DNA of 64,000 nucleotides from Staphylococcus cohnii subsp. cohnii (GTDB lineage: Bacteria > Bacillota > Bacilli > Staphylococcales > Staphylococcaceae). Positions 1-9,047 of the stretch are shown piece by piece; the stretch's first letter is position 1, and each line of letters starts with the position of its first letter. The position numbers were made by a program, and so were the translations under genes. The stretch covers positions 55,489 through 119,488 of the forward strand of contig NZ_PPQC01000069.1 of assembly GCF_002902365.1 (NCBI RefSeq), given 5' to 3'. The notes below the pieces were generated by a model, which worked only from the letters and a program-made list of their open reading frames with translations, had not been told where the DNA came from and ran no database searches.

Positions 1-41
1 GAAATGAGTCTTTGTTTTAGTTTCTTGAGAAATATTCCAAA

Positions 42-187
42 CGATTTTGCATTGTGCTGACGCCTAGGTGAAAGATATGAACGAGAGACTACAGGCTCGA
101 GCCATATCCCAGGCAAGCATGCACAGTCAAAATCGTAAGATTTTAAATATAAAGAGGACCAATTCATATTAAGGATTGGTCCTCTAA
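42..187 (-). repeat. Dispersed structured repeat, copy 1
   Basis: This is an inverted copy of a unit also found at 17115-17262 and 36132-36279. Read on the minus strand it begins with a terminator-like hairpin (185-153, arms GAGGACCAAT and ATTGGTCCTC). A short AT-rich spacer follows, then a block of about 97 bp (138-42) whose ends are inverted (CGATTTTG and CAAAATCG). The block contains GTGCATGCTTGCCTGG and CTGTAGTCTCTC, both shared with the other copies. It lies downstream of serA, on the same strand. I do not recognise it as a named family, and the STAR element core is absent. Confidence 0.8.
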
Positions 188-277
188 TTTTGAGAATGGG
201 GATTTATCTCCTAAACTCGTTAATATTAAAATGAATAGGGCGGTTAATAAAAGTTTGGATTAAAAGTATTTAGATAA

Positions 278-322
278 ATAAAGCTGAAAGAACAATCGTT
301 TTGTTGTCCTTTCAGCTTATTA
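278..322 (-). terminator. serA terminator
   Basis: A 10-bp inverted repeat, AAGCTGAAAG at 281-290 with CTTTCAGCTT at 309-318, lies just past the serA stop codon on the minus strand and is followed by a short T-rich stretch. It fits an intrinsic terminator for the aminotransferase-serA operon. Confidence 0.7.
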
Positions 323-325
323 TTG

Positions 326-1942
326 TTAAATATTATAATTTTCACTTACTGCAACATCTAACTCTACACTTCTTATTAGATTAAATCCTTCAATTTCATA
401 CAAAGCATCGATTACATCTTGTGTTACAGGATGATCAATCGATAAAATCATCAACGCATTACCACCTTGGTTTGTGCGTCCTAAATGCATAGAAGCGATA
501 TTAATATTGTATTCGCCTAATATTTGACCTGTATGTCCTACGATACCTGGTCTATCGTTATGATTGATAACCAGTTGATGCTTTTCGGGTTTGAAATCAA
601 CAGGGTATTCATTAATACGTACGATTCTTGGGCCATAGCCATTTAGTACAGTGGCACCAATTTTAATTTGTGTGTCTTTATTAATTAAAGTTAATTCAAT
701 ATAATTACTAAATCCACGATGTTTGGTATCTTTTTCAATATTATATGATACACCTTGCTCATTTAGTAACACTAAGGCATTTATTAAATTGACACGTTCC
801 GCTAAATCTTGGCGTAATACACCTGATACAAGAGTTCTCGTAAGTAAACTTGTATCATCAAGTGCGATATCCCCTTTATATTTAATTTGTAACTCACGAG
901 GGGCTTTTTCCAATAATTGAATACCTACTTCACCAGTTAATTTACTTAATTCAATATACGGCTTTAATTCATCATTAATTTCATTGAAGGACATTTTTGG
1001 TGCGTTAATTGCATTAACGACATTACCATGTTCAAATATGTCTATGATTTCATTGGCAACAGAAACTGCAACTTTTTCTTGTGCTTCAACAGTAGATGCA
1101 CCTAAGTGTGGTGTGACAATTATTTTGTCATGCGCAACAAGTGGTGATTCAGTTGCAGGTCCGCTTTCAAATACATCAATTGCAGCACCTTGAATTTGAT
1201 CAGTATCTAATGCTTCGACAAGCGCATCTTCATCAATGATACCTCCGCGCGCAACATTGATAATTTGAAGGGTCGGTTTTGCTTTTTCAAAAAATGCTTT
1301 ATCTACAATACCTCTTGTTTTTGGTGTTAGTGGGGTATGCACTGTTACAAAATCTGCTTGTTCAGCAATTTCATCAACTGTAGCACGAGTTACATTAAGT
1401 TCTTTAGCTTTGTCTTCTGACAGATAAGGATCAAAAGCAAGTATGTTCATGCCAAAACTTTGTGCACGTTTTGCTACACCAATTCCAATTCTCCCAGCAC
1501 CAATGACACCTAATGTTTTGTTATAAAGTTCAGTTCCTCTATACGCTTTACGATCCCATTTTCCGTTTTTTAATGATTGGTGGGCTTGAGGGACGTTACG
1601 TGCCATGGATAAAATCATTGCCATTGAATGTTCTGTAGCAGAAATTGTATTCCCGTCAGGTGCATTAATAACGATAACACCATGCTTAGTAGCAGCTTCT
1701 ACATCAATATTATCCACACCAACGCCTGCACGTGCGATGACTTTTAAGTTTGGTGCAGCAGCAATGATATTAGATGTAACTTGGGTTTGGCTTCGTACAA
1801 TTAGCCCCTCATAGTTAGGAATAATTTCAGCTAATTCTGTTTCATTCAAATCAGTTTGAATGTCGACATTAAAATCGCTATGATCTGTTAAATTTTTTAA
1901 ACCATCTGGTGAAATTGGATCTGAAACTAAAATTTTATACAT
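326..1942 (-). CDS. serA: D-3-phosphoglycerate dehydrogenase
   Basis: This cytosolic NAD-dependent enzyme oxidises 3-phosphoglycerate to 3-phosphohydroxypyruvate, the first step of serine synthesis. The 538-residue product is the long, ACT-containing type. The NAD-binding motif GAGRIG is at residues 148-153, the conserved INVARGG at 228-234, and the catalytic His in TPHLGAS near 279. A C-terminal ACT domain (about 465-538, containing NHNDRPGIVGHTG) is expected to sense serine. The start ATG lies inside the end of the upstream aminotransferase gene (8-bp overlap), with GGAGG 11 bases before it, so translation is probably coupled. The two genes appear to form a serine-synthesis operon. Confidence 0.95.
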   Translation of the reverse strand: MYKILVSDPISPDGLKNLTDHSDFNVDIQTDLNETELAEIIPNYEGLIVRSQTQVTSNIIAAAPNLKVIARAGVGVDNIDVEAATKHGVIVINAPDGNTISATEHSMAMILSMARNVPQAHQSLKNGKWDRKAYRGTELYNKTLGVIGAGRIGIGVAKRAQSFGMNILAFDPYLSEDKAKELNVTRATVDEIAEQADFVTVHTPLTPKTRGIVDKAFFEKAKPTLQIINVARGGIIDEDALVEALDTDQIQGAAIDVFESGPATESPLVAHDKIIVTPHLGASTVEAQEKVAVSVANEIIDIFEHGNVVNAINAPKMSFNEINDELKPYIELSKLTGEVGIQLLEKAPRELQIKYKGDIALDDTSLLTRTLVSGVLRQDLAERVNLINALVLLNEQGVSYNIEKDTKHRGFSNYIELTLINKDTQIKIGATVLNGYGPRIVRINEYPVDFKPEKHQLVINHNDRPGIVGHTGQILGEYNINIASMHLGRTNQGGNALMILSIDHPVTQDVIDALYEIEGFNLIRSVELDVAVSENYNI

Positions 1943-3095
1943 ACGCTTTTACGACCTCCATATATTGTGTGATAGCTTTTCCAACATAAGATTCATTTCT
2001 AAATTCTGACAATAGTATTTCTAAAGCTGATACAACTTGTAAAATATCAAATGGTGATATTTGACCCATGTGGCCGATACGTAATATTTGGCCTTTTAAA
2101 TGACCTTGACCACCAGCAATTGTAATGGCAAATCTATTTTTTAATTCATTTTTAATATAGTTCAGTTCATCTTTAGATTTTGGAATAAACGCAGTGACAG
2201 TAGGAGATGCATAAGCATCTTGGACCAATAACTCCAAATCTAATGCTCTCAATGCTTGTCTTAATCCATCTCTTATCGCATAGTGTCTTGCTACAACTTG
2301 ATTTAATCCTTCTGCATTGATTAGTTCGGCGTATGCGTTCACACCTCTAAATAAAGAAACATTAGGTGTGAAAGGTGTTGAATGCTCAGACAATGATTTT
2401 AAATATTTATTTAAATCTAAATAAAATCTAGGCGTTACTACTTCGTTAAATCGCTCTTTTGCACGATTATTATAAGCTACAAATCCAAGACCAGGTGGCA
2501 GCATAATTGCCTTTTGACTACCTGAAACAAGGACATCGATATAATCACGGTCTAAATCTACATCAACAGCTCCAATGCAGCTGACTCCATCAACAACAAA
2601 ATAAATCGATGAATCAAAGTCGCTTAATGCTTTACCTAGTTCATGTATAGGATGTAATACAGCTGTAGAAGTTTCACAATATTGGCTGAAGACTGCTGTG
2701 ATATCAGTGTTTAAAGATTTTAAGAAGTTGATAAAATCAGGAACATTAACTGCTTGACCCCATTCAACTTCAAATATATGTACATTATCGTAATAAGTCT
2801 CTGCTATTTGTTTAAATCTATTGCCAAATGCACCAGAAACAATAATAACAATGTCATCATCTGGGTTTGCTATATTTAGCATACTTGCTTCAAGTACGCT
2901 TGTACCACTTGAAGTAAGTATCATAACCTCATTTTTAGAACCAAAGATAGGTTTAAGTGATTTAAAAGCTTGTTCTGCGATTGTTTCAAAATCACTTGAT
3001 CGATGTCCGACCATTGGTAATTGTGTAGCGTGTAATATATGTTCTGGTACAGGTGTAGGTCCTGGTGTAAGTAACAAAGGATGATAATATTTCAT
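1935..3095 (-). CDS. Class V aminotransferase (serine-pathway type)
   Basis: This is a PLP-dependent aminotransferase of the alanine-glyoxylate/serine-pyruvate group, which older annotations call the soluble hydrogenase 42 kDa subunit. The N-terminal LLTPGPTPVP motif, VDG (168-170, Asp169 contacting PLP) and Lys195 in SGSQKA, the Schiff-base lysine, support this. I start it at ATG 3095 because GGGGGA lies 8 bases upstream. An in-frame TTG at 3110 overlaps that site and is unlikely. The product is 386 residues. It overlaps serA, so a role in amino transfer to or from serine-pathway keto acids is likely. The substrate is inferred from context and could be phosphohydroxypyruvate, glyoxylate or pyruvate. 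Confidence 0.85.
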   Translation of the reverse strand: MKYYHPLLLTPGPTPVPEHILHATQLPMVGHRSSDFETIAEQAFKSLKPIFGSKNEVMILTSSGTSVLEASMLNIANPDDDIVIIVSGAFGNRFKQIAETYYDNVHIFEVEWGQAVNVPDFINFLKSLNTDITAVFSQYCETSTAVLHPIHELGKALSDFDSSIYFVVDGVSCIGAVDVDLDRDYIDVLVSGSQKAIMLPPGLGFVAYNNRAKERFNEVVTPRFYLDLNKYLKSLSEHSTPFTPNVSLFRGVNAYAELINAEGLNQVVARHYAIRDGLRQALRALDLELLVQDAYASPTVTAFIPKSKDELNYIKNELKNRFAITIAGGQGHLKGQILRIGHMGQISPFDILQVVSALEILLSEFRNESYVGKAITQYMEVVKAYV

Positions 3096-3259
3096 GTGTA
3101 ATTCCCCCAATGCTTATGATTGTCAAGTTTAGCAAATTTTCAGAAAATATAAAAGTGTAAAAATTTAGAATTATTTAATATATTCAAATTTCAAATAATA
3201 TGTAAGGGCATACATTGTTATTATAATCATATTCCGTCATACATAAAATGATTGCAAAA

Positions 3260-3700
3260 TTATTTTAGTATAGGCTCTATTTTGACGTCGACATTGCCTC
3301 TTATAGAATTTGAAATCATACAATTATTGTCTGCAATCTTTAGTAACTTTGGTAATTTCTTTTTTAATTGTTCTTTCTGAGTTGTATCCACTTTTATTTC
3401 AGGATAATGTGTAATCGTGTCCATTTTAAATTTAGCATTTTCAAATATAGCAAATCCAATTGTTGATTGTTGGATATCTATCTGTGTAAAACCTGAGCGT
3501 TCTAATACAGCTGCAAGGGAAATGATATAACAAGACGATGCTGCTGAAACTAGTAATTCATCAGGATTCGTACCAGTTCCATTTCCACCCAGACCTGCTG
3601 GGATAGATATTTGTTCATCTAAAATATCACCTGATAATTTACCGACTGATTCACGCCCATCTGCCCATTTTGTAGTTACTTTAAATTGATGTTGGACCAT
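3260..3700 (-). CDS. OsmC/Ohr family peroxidase-like protein
   Basis: The 146-residue cytosolic protein matches the OsmC fold family, which reduces organic hydroperoxides through two cysteines. Cys57 (in AASSCYI) and Cys127 (in DNNCMIS) sit where the family's peroxidatic and resolving cysteines are expected, and the loop GGNGTGTNPDELL is typical. I start it at ATG 3700, with GGAGG 8 bases upstream. An in-frame TTG at 3715 lies at the ribosome-binding site. It is transcribed alone on the minus strand, divergent from the phosphodiesterase gene at 3779. Whether it belongs to the Ohr, OsmC or YhfA subgroup cannot be settled by eye. Confidence 0.85.
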   Translation of the reverse strand: MVQHQFKVTTKWADGRESVGKLSGDILDEQISIPAGLGGNGTGTNPDELLVSAASSCYIISLAAVLERSGFTQIDIQQSTIGFAIFENAKFKMDTITHYPEIKVDTTQKEQLKKKLPKLLKIADNNCMISNSIRGNVDVKIEPILK

Positions 3701-3778
3701 TGCTTTGACCTCCAATGTTTTTATGATAACTTAAGTTTAGATGATTCTACTTAATATTGAAAGGGGAGGACACTTTTT

Positions 3779-4522
3779 ATGTCATTTGAATTCGAAGACC
3801 ATCACATAATGTTAGTTGCACATCGTGGCTTGGCAATGGACTATCCAGAAAATACTATCATTGCAATTCAAGCTGCCCTTCAAAGTAATGCAGATATGTT
3901 AGAGATAGATTTACATAAAACGCGGGATGGTCAGTTAGTTGTGTTACATGATGATTCTATTGACAGAACATCCGATGGTAGTGGAAAAGTTAAAGAACAA
4001 ACACTTTATGATTTAAGAAGATTTGATTATGGTATAAATAGTAATCCAAGATATACAAAACAAACATTGCCGACATTAAATGAAGTACTAACATTAATCA
4101 AATCATCGCCTCAGTTATTATTAATAGAAATGAAACAACCTAAAAATTATCCTGGTATTGAAAATGATTTAATAGATAAACTAAATCAATATGAGCTAAA
4201 TAAAAATCAAGTGATTATTCAATCATTTGATCAAAATTTTATAAAACAACTATATCTGCAACATTATGGTTATCGATTAGGTGTTTTAATTAGCAAAAAA
4301 CGATATTGGTATAAAATGCCATCTTTTAAAAAAATAGCTGAATATGCTGACTATGTTAATCCGCACTATTCATTAGTGACGGAAGCGTTTATGAAGAAGG
4401 CACATGACTATGGATTGAAAGTAATGCCTTATACCGTTAATGAAAAAAGCCAAGCGATAAAACTGATCCGTATTGGTGTCGATGGTCTTATTTCTGACAA
4501 GCCACATCGTTTATTTTGTTAA
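3779..4522 (+). CDS. Glycerophosphodiester phosphodiesterase
   Basis: This 247-residue GDPD-family enzyme would hydrolyse glycerophosphodiesters to glycerol 3-phosphate and an alcohol. The family signature is clear: His15-Arg16 (VAHRG), Glu24 (PENT), Glu42 and Asp44 (LEIDLHKTRDG) and His57 (LVVLHDD), which form the metal site and acid-base pair. There is no signal peptide, so it is probably cytosolic and distinct from secreted GlpQ. AGGGGAGG precedes the ATG. It is a single-gene unit ending before the hairpin at 4707. Confidence 0.9.
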   Translation: MSFEFEDHHIMLVAHRGLAMDYPENTIIAIQAALQSNADMLEIDLHKTRDGQLVVLHDDSIDRTSDGSGKVKEQTLYDLRRFDYGINSNPRYTKQTLPTLNEVLTLIKSSPQLLLIEMKQPKNYPGIENDLIDKLNQYELNKNQVIIQSFDQNFIKQLYLQHYGYRLGVLISKKRYWYKMPSFKKIAEYADYVNPHYSLVTEAFMKKAHDYGLKVMPYTVNEKSQAIKLIRIGVDGLISDKPHRLFC

Positions 4523-4706
4523 GCCAATGATTAGTTTTAAATAAAAGTTTGTGGTGTCACTTTATCCGCTCTGTTAATGTATAGATTTAAATTGGAATAT
4601 ATTGTCAAAATTGACAGGGTATAGACATCGAAGTAATTTTTTACATTCAGTCTGACAAGGGAAGATAGCTTAGTTTTCAGGATTAGTTGAGCTAAAGCAC
4701 ATGCAT

Positions 4707-4743
4707 AACCGCCACTAACTCAAAAAGTGAGAAGTGGCGGTTT
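4707..4743. terminator. Bidirectional terminator between converging genes
   Basis: The arms AACCGCCACT (4707-4716) and AGTGGCGG plus TT (ending 4742) form a stable stem. It sits between the phosphodiesterase gene (+) and the acetyltransferase gene (-), so it can stop transcription from both sides. The rest of 4523-4706 shows nothing I recognise. Confidence 0.75.
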
Positions 4744-4749
4744 ATACGT

Positions 4750-5256
4750 TTATTTTTGTTGTTTAATCCAATCATCTTTCAAAAGCCCCATTACATGGCA
4801 ATCATTATATTTTCCTCGTGTATAGAAATGTTCTTGTAAGGTACCTTCGATTTTAAAGTTTTGTTTTTGGTAAATATGTACAGCTTTTTCGTTCGTAACG
4901 TCTACAAATAAATATATTTTATGAAGATTTAACACTAAAAAAGCATAATCTATAGCCATTTTAAATGCTTGTGAGGCATATCCTTTACCACCATATCCTT
5001 CATCCACGATAATTTGAATTTCACAATTGCTATGTATAAAATCAATTTCTACTAATTCAACGACTCCGATACGTTCAGAATCATTTTCGATAATAAATCT
5101 TCTTTCAGATTCATCTAATAGATGTTTTTTGTAGAGTGATTGTAATTCACTTAGAGATTGATATGGTTCTTCAAACCAATAAGACATAATGGAATATTCA
5201 TTATTCAAATGATGTACAAAGTCTAAATCTGTTTCTTCTAAAGCTCTGATTTTCAA
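4750..5256 (-). CDS. speG: SpeG-like spermidine/polyamine N-acetyltransferase
   Basis: The 168-residue GNAT protein carries the blocks I associate with SpeG: SIMSYWFEEPY near residue 24, LLDESERRFI, VVELVEIDFIH, CEIQIIVDEGYGGKGYA (acetyl-CoA loop G-K-G-Y-A), LNLHKIYLFVD and VHIYQKQNFKIEGTL. SpeG acetylates spermidine and spermine with acetyl-CoA and detoxifies polyamines. The start is a TTG at 5256, with AGGAG 8 bases upstream and the product beginning MKIRALEETD as in the family. The in-frame GTG at 5265 overlaps the binding site. It is monocistronic. Being a chromosomal copy with core neighbours it is not part of an ACME-type element. A diamine or other small-molecule substrate is possible, but the motif match is strong. 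Confidence 0.8.
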   Translation of the reverse strand: MKIRALEETDLDFVHHLNNEYSIMSYWFEEPYQSLSELQSLYKKHLLDESERRFIIENDSERIGVVELVEIDFIHSNCEIQIIVDEGYGGKGYASQAFKMAIDYAFLVLNLHKIYLFVDVTNEKAVHIYQKQNFKIEGTLQEHFYTRGKYNDCHVMGLLKDDWIKQQK

Positions 5257-5511
5257 TGATAACACTCCTTTTTACTAAATATAAACAAAGTGAAGTAAAA
5301 AGTAAAATTGAAGGGGCGTAGAGAGGAGATGTTATATCTTTCTTTAACATTGATTGAATCAGTGGCAAACATAAAAAAAACTTTTAATATAGCGAAATTT
5401 ATTAAGCTTTAGCACTGAAATGATAGCATAATGACTCATTGCATATAAATTAGCATGGAGAAATAAAAAAACACCGACAAAAAATTTGTCGGTGTTTGAG
5501 TATGAAACTTA
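5257..5511. other. Intergenic region without a gene
   Basis: Apart from the rpsD terminator hairpin at 5468-5497 I see no gene or clear regulatory structure here. The stretch presumably carries the minus-strand promoter of the acetyltransferase gene, but I could not pick a convincing -10/-35 pair. Confidence 0.5.
5462..5497 (-). terminator. rpsD terminator
   Basis: The arms AAACACCGACAAA and TTTGTCGGTGTTT pair perfectly. On the minus strand a run of T follows (the A-run at 5462-5470), giving a textbook intrinsic terminator for rpsD. Confidence 0.9.
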
Positions 5512-6114
5512 TTATCTTGAGTAGTACTCAACGATAAGTTGTTCATTGATTTCAGCTGGTAATTCACTACGTTCAGGAATACGAATGAATTTACCTTTTA
5601 AGTTATCTGCATCAAATTCTAAGTAATCAGGTACAAAGTTGTTGATTTCAACAGATTCAGCAATGATATCTAATTTAGCAGATTTTTCACGTACTGAAAC
5701 TTCTTGACCAGGTTTAAGTGTGTATGACGGAATGTCAACACGTTTACCATCAACTTCGATATGACCGTGGTTAACGATTTGACGTGCTTGACGACGTGTA
5801 CGAGCTAAACCTAATGAATATACAACTGCATCTAAACGTGCAGCAAGTAATTGCATGAAGTTTTCACCGTGTACACCATGTTGGTTACCAGCGATTTCGA
5901 ATGTGTTACGGAATTGTCTTTCAGTCATGCCATATAAATAACGTAATTTTTGTTTCTCACGTAATTGTAAACCATACTCTGACATTTTTTTACGTTGATT
6001 AGGACCATGTTGTCCTGGTGCGTATGGACGTTTTTCTAATTCTTTACCTGTGCCACTTAAAGAAATACCTAAGCGACGAGATTTTTTCCAGTTTGAACCT
6101 CTGAATCGAGCCAT
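5512..6114 (-). CDS. rpsD: 30S ribosomal protein S4
   Basis: S4 is a primary 16S rRNA-binding protein of the small subunit body. The 200-residue sequence has the N-terminal S4 signature ([16 protein letters not shown]), the [12 protein letters not shown] stretch and the S4 RNA-binding domain ([26 protein letters not shown], about 94-120, continuing to [11 protein letters not shown]). The N terminus lacks the Zn-binding cysteines seen in some S4 proteins, so it is the C-minus form. AAGGAGGAG precedes the ATG. It stands alone behind its own promoter and a structured leader at 6176-6263, as expected for autoregulated rpsD of Firmicutes. Confidence 0.97.
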   Translation of the reverse strand: MARFRGSNWKKSRRLGISLSGTGKELEKRPYAPGQHGPNQRKKMSEYGLQLREKQKLRYLYGMTERQFRNTFEIAGNQHGVHGENFMQLLAARLDAVVYSLGLARTRRQARQIVNHGHIEVDGKRVDIPSYTLKPGQEVSVREKSAKLDIIAESVEINNFVPDYLEFDADNLKGKFIRIPERSELPAEINEQLIVEYYSR

Positions 6115-6175
6115 AAATTGACTCCTCCTTTTTCTCTTTTATTGTTATGAAAAAACAAAAAAGAGTGTTGCATGC

Positions 6176-6263
6176 TTAATTGGATATATTGTTTTATGTG
6201 TCCTCGCCTCATAGCTACGGTTACACGGCACGCCCACTTTGGGAACAACATAGCGCCAATTAA
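6176..6263 (-). promoter_or_regulatory. Structured rpsD leader (S4 autoregulatory type)
   Basis: Between the promoter and rpsD the minus-strand transcript can close a domain through TTAATTGG (6263-6256) and CCAATTAA (6183-6176). The interior is GC-richer than its surroundings, with repeated G-rich and C-rich segments (GTTCCCAAAGTGGGCG, GTAACCGTAGCTATGAGGCG). Bacillus rpsD has an S4-binding leader, so an equivalent role is inferred. A 60-codon open frame across it has no family resemblance and is probably chance. Confidence 0.65.
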
Positions 6264-6300
6264 TATACAACTGCTAATTTCGTTTATTCACACAAAGAAC

Positions 6301-6328
6301 ATTGTACCATGATATATTAATCTGTCAA
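6301..6328 (-). promoter_or_regulatory. rpsD promoter
   Basis: On the minus strand a perfect TTGACA (6328-6323) is followed after 16 bases by TACAAT (6306-6301). It lies about 190 bases upstream of the rpsD start and about 40 bases upstream of the structured leader. Confidence 0.8.
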
Positions 6329-6369
6329 TAGTCGACTTTGCGTTTGTTTGTGACAGCTAAACATAAAAT

Positions 6370-6834
6370 TTATGATAATTGTTGTTCAATGATTTTTACA
6401 ATCGCTTCTAATCCTTGTTTATCTTCATTATTAAAACGATTTGTGATTGGTGCATCTATATCTAAAACACCTATTACATTATTATCCTTATGAATAGGTA
6501 CTACAATTTCAGATTTACTGTTAGCATCGCAGGCAATATGACCAGGAAATGCATTGACGTCTTCTACTAATTGTGTTTTATCTTGGGCAACAGCAGTACC
6601 ACATACCCCTTTACCAATTGCGATATGTACACAAGCAGGATGTCCTTGAAATGGTCCGAGAATCAATTCGTTATCTTCTATTAAATAAAAGCCAATCCAG
6701 TTAATTTGATCTATTGAGTCATTTAATAATGCAGATACATTGCTTAGGATAGCAATCATATTTGACTCATCTTCAATTAAACCTGCAACTTGTTTTTGTA
6801 ATAAATCATAATTTGTTTCAGTGACCTCTAGCAT
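6370..6834 (-). CDS. msrC: Free methionine-(R)-sulfoxide reductase (GAF domain)
   Basis: The protein is a single GAF domain of 154 residues that reduces free methionine R-sulfoxide, repairing oxidative damage in the cytosol. Cys68 (HPACVHI), Cys78 (KGVCGTA) and Cys102 (HIACDANS) have the same spacing (10 and 24) as Cys84, Cys94 and Cys118 of the E. coli enzyme. VLDIDAP near the C terminus is also typical. I start at ATG 6834, with GTGAGG 6 bases upstream. An in-frame GTG at 6846 is part of that site. It runs alone on the minus strand, divergent from ezrA. Confidence 0.9.
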   Translation of the reverse strand: MLEVTETNYDLLQKQVAGLIEDESNMIAILSNVSALLNDSIDQINWIGFYLIEDNELILGPFQGHPACVHIAIGKGVCGTAVAQDKTQLVEDVNAFPGHIACDANSKSEIVVPIHKDNNVIGVLDIDAPITNRFNNEDKQGLEAIVKIIEQQLS

Positions 6835-7055
6835 AAAAAACCTCACTTTTTACTTTTCATTTATTATAAAGACTGTTTTAATAGTAATCAATCAATAGAT
6901 TTTAGAAGTTTTTCAAAATATCGTTATACATATGATTTAGGTGAGAATGAACTTATGATTAATTTTAAATAATTGAGATGATTCACTCATTTTCTCTTTA
7001 ATGGGTAGGTATCTTACGTTATAATGAATAGTGATAAAATAGGAGGAGAAAACAT

Positions 7056-8747
7056 ATGGTATTGTATGTCATTTTAGCAATTATTGTCATTATACTGATT
7101 ATTGTCGGTATATTATTCTATATGCGTTCCAACAAAAGTCAAATGATTGAAAAGGCTGAAACGCGTAAATCAAAAGTAGAACAATTACCCTATGATGAAA
7201 GTCTATCTCAATTATCTGAGCTAACTTTAACTGGGGAAACAAAAACGACTTATAACAGTTTAAAACAAAATGCATTAGATAGTAAAAATCAATATTTATT
7301 GCCAGTAGAAGAAAAAATTCATCAAGCGGAAGGATTACTTGATAAATTTAAGTTTTCACAAGCTCAAACTGAGATTGATGAAGCTTATGAACTAATGGAT
7401 AAATATGAAGAAAACTACAACGAACTTAATTCAAATATTGAAAACATTTTAAATCTACATAAAGAAAGTGACCACCTATATGAAGAATGTAAGGTGGATT
7501 ATCGTGAAATGAAGCGTGATGTGTTAGCCAATAGACATCAATTCGGTGAAGCGGCTGCTCCATTAGAACAAGAAATTGAAACTTTTGTTCCAGAGATGGA
7601 AACATACGAAACACTAAAAGAAGACGGCAATTATAACCAAGCGTATGATCACATCAAAACACTTAATGAAGATATGAATTATCTTAAAAAAGATATGGAT
7701 GAAATTCCTGAATTAATTAGAGAAGCACAAAAGGAATTACCAGGTCAATTCCAAGATTTAAAATATGGTTGTCGCGATTTGAAGGTCGAGGGTTATGATT
7801 TAGACCATGTCAAAATTGATAGCTCATTACAGACGCTTAAAACAGAATTGAGTTTCGTAGAACCGATGATTAGTAGATTAGAATTAGACGAAGCAAATGA
7901 TAAATTAAATAGTATCAATGATCGTCTAGATGAAATGTATGAATTAATCGAACATGAAGTGAAAGCAAAAAATGAAGTAGAAGAAACAAAAGAAGTCATC
8001 ACAGATAATTTATTTAGAGCTAAAGAAATGAATTATACATTACAAACTGAAATTGAATATGTGCGTGAAAATTATTATATAAATGAAAGTGATGTTCAAA
8101 ACGTCAGACAGTTTGAAAATGAAATTCAGAGTATGATTTCAGTTTATGATGAAATTCTACAAGAAATGGCAAAGTCAGCTGTAAGATATAGCGAAGTTCA
8201 AGATAACTTGAAATATATCGCAGAACATGTTGATGTTATCAATGAAAAACAGGAAAAATTACAAAATCATTTAATTCAACTTCGCGAAGATGAAGCAGAA
8301 GCAGAGGAAAATATCTTGCGTGTACAAAGTAAAAAAGAAGAAGTTTATAGAAAACTCTTGGCATCAAATTTACCAAGTGTACCTGAAAGATTCATCATTA
8401 TGAAAAATGAAATAGATTACGAAGTGCGTGAAGTAAATAAAAAATTCAGTGTAAGACCGATTCATGTAAAACAACTTAAAGATAAAGTATCTAAAGTAGT
8501 CTTACAAATGAATAAATTTGAAGATGAAGCTACAGATGTCCTCGTTAATGCAGTTTATGCTGAAAAATTGATCGAATACGGTAACCGTTATCGTAAAGAA
8601 AGTTCAAATATTGATAAAAGTCTTAACGAAGCGGAACGTTTATTTAAAAACAATCGTTATAAACGATCAATTGAAATATCTGAACAAGCGCTTGAAAGTG
8701 TAGAACCAGGCGTTACAAAACAAATTGAATCACAAGTTATCAATTAA
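7056..8747 (+). CDS. ezrA: Septation ring formation regulator EzrA
   Basis: EzrA is a membrane-anchored cell-division protein that interacts with FtsZ and penicillin-binding proteins. The 563-residue product has one N-terminal transmembrane helix (about 2-23, [20 protein letters not shown]) followed by a long, charged, mostly alpha-helical cytoplasmic part with spectrin-like repeats. Conserved stretches include [39 protein letters not shown] and [23 protein letters not shown] lies 6 bases before the ATG, and TATAAT at 7020-7025 may be its -10. The gene is monocistronic, ending at the strong hairpin 8761-8800. The N-terminal third looks more diverged from S. aureus EzrA, as I remember it, than the rest. 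Confidence 0.95.
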   Translation: MVLYVILAIIVIILIIVGILFYMRSNKSQMIEKAETRKSKVEQLPYDESLSQLSELTLTGETKTTYNSLKQNALDSKNQYLLPVEEKIHQAEGLLDKFKFSQAQTEIDEAYELMDKYEENYNELNSNIENILNLHKESDHLYEECKVDYREMKRDVLANRHQFGEAAAPLEQEIETFVPEMETYETLKEDGNYNQAYDHIKTLNEDMNYLKKDMDEIPELIREAQKELPGQFQDLKYGCRDLKVEGYDLDHVKIDSSLQTLKTELSFVEPMISRLELDEANDKLNSINDRLDEMYELIEHEVKAKNEVEETKEVITDNLFRAKEMNYTLQTEIEYVRENYYINESDVQNVRQFENEIQSMISVYDEILQEMAKSAVRYSEVQDNLKYIAEHVDVINEKQEKLQNHLIQLREDEAEAEENILRVQSKKEEVYRKLLASNLPSVPERFIIMKNEIDYEVREVNKKFSVRPIHVKQLKDKVSKVVLQMNKFEDEATDVLVNAVYAEKLIEYGNRYRKESSNIDKSLNEAERLFKNNRYKRSIEISEQALESVEPGVTKQIESQVIN

Positions 8748-8760
8748 ATAACAGTAATCT

Positions 8761-8800
8761 TTTTTGAGGCTGGAACATTTTTATGTTCCAGCCTCAAAAA
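8761..8800 (+). terminator. ezrA terminator
   Basis: The 18-base arms TTTTTGAGGCTGGAACAT and ATGTTCCAGCCTCAAAAA pair perfectly around a T-rich loop. The symmetric A and T runs would allow function in both directions. Confidence 0.9.
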
Positions 8801-8941
8801 ATTTGTTGGACGTAGAAGTTCGCATTAATAGATTATTAATATTTAATGGTCATTCAAAAATTTATTTCGATAGTGATGAAGAAATTATATTTTAAAAACC
8901 AATTTCTATTTTAACTCTCTTTTCTTTTTAATAAAAGCGAG

Positions 8942-8947
8942 TATAAT
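8942..8947 (+). promoter_or_regulatory. Possible -10 box for nifZ-thiI
   Basis: A perfect TATAAT lies about 100 bases upstream of the cysteine desulfurase gene in the AT-rich gap 8801-9047. The -35 region at proper spacing is poor, so this is tentative. Nothing else is recognisable in the gap. Confidence 0.4.
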
Positions 8948-9047
8948 GCTAAAAGGGAAACTTTAAAATATGAAATAAAATGTTGATATAAAATATAAAT
9001 ATGAAACGTTTAAAAATATAAAATGATATACAATTGGAGTGAAAATA

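Noticed and set aside
42..187. Assignment of the repeat to STAR elements or a CRISPR-like array
   Set aside because: The TGTTGNGGCCC core of STAR elements is missing, copies are tens of kilobases apart, and no regular spacers exist.
2821..3084. Plus-strand frame antisense to the class V aminotransferase
   Set aside because: It is a shadow of a well-supported gene and lacks its own signals.
6069..6251. 60-codon minus-strand frame across the rpsD leader
   Set aside because: It overlaps rpsD and the structured leader, has no family resemblance and no good binding site.
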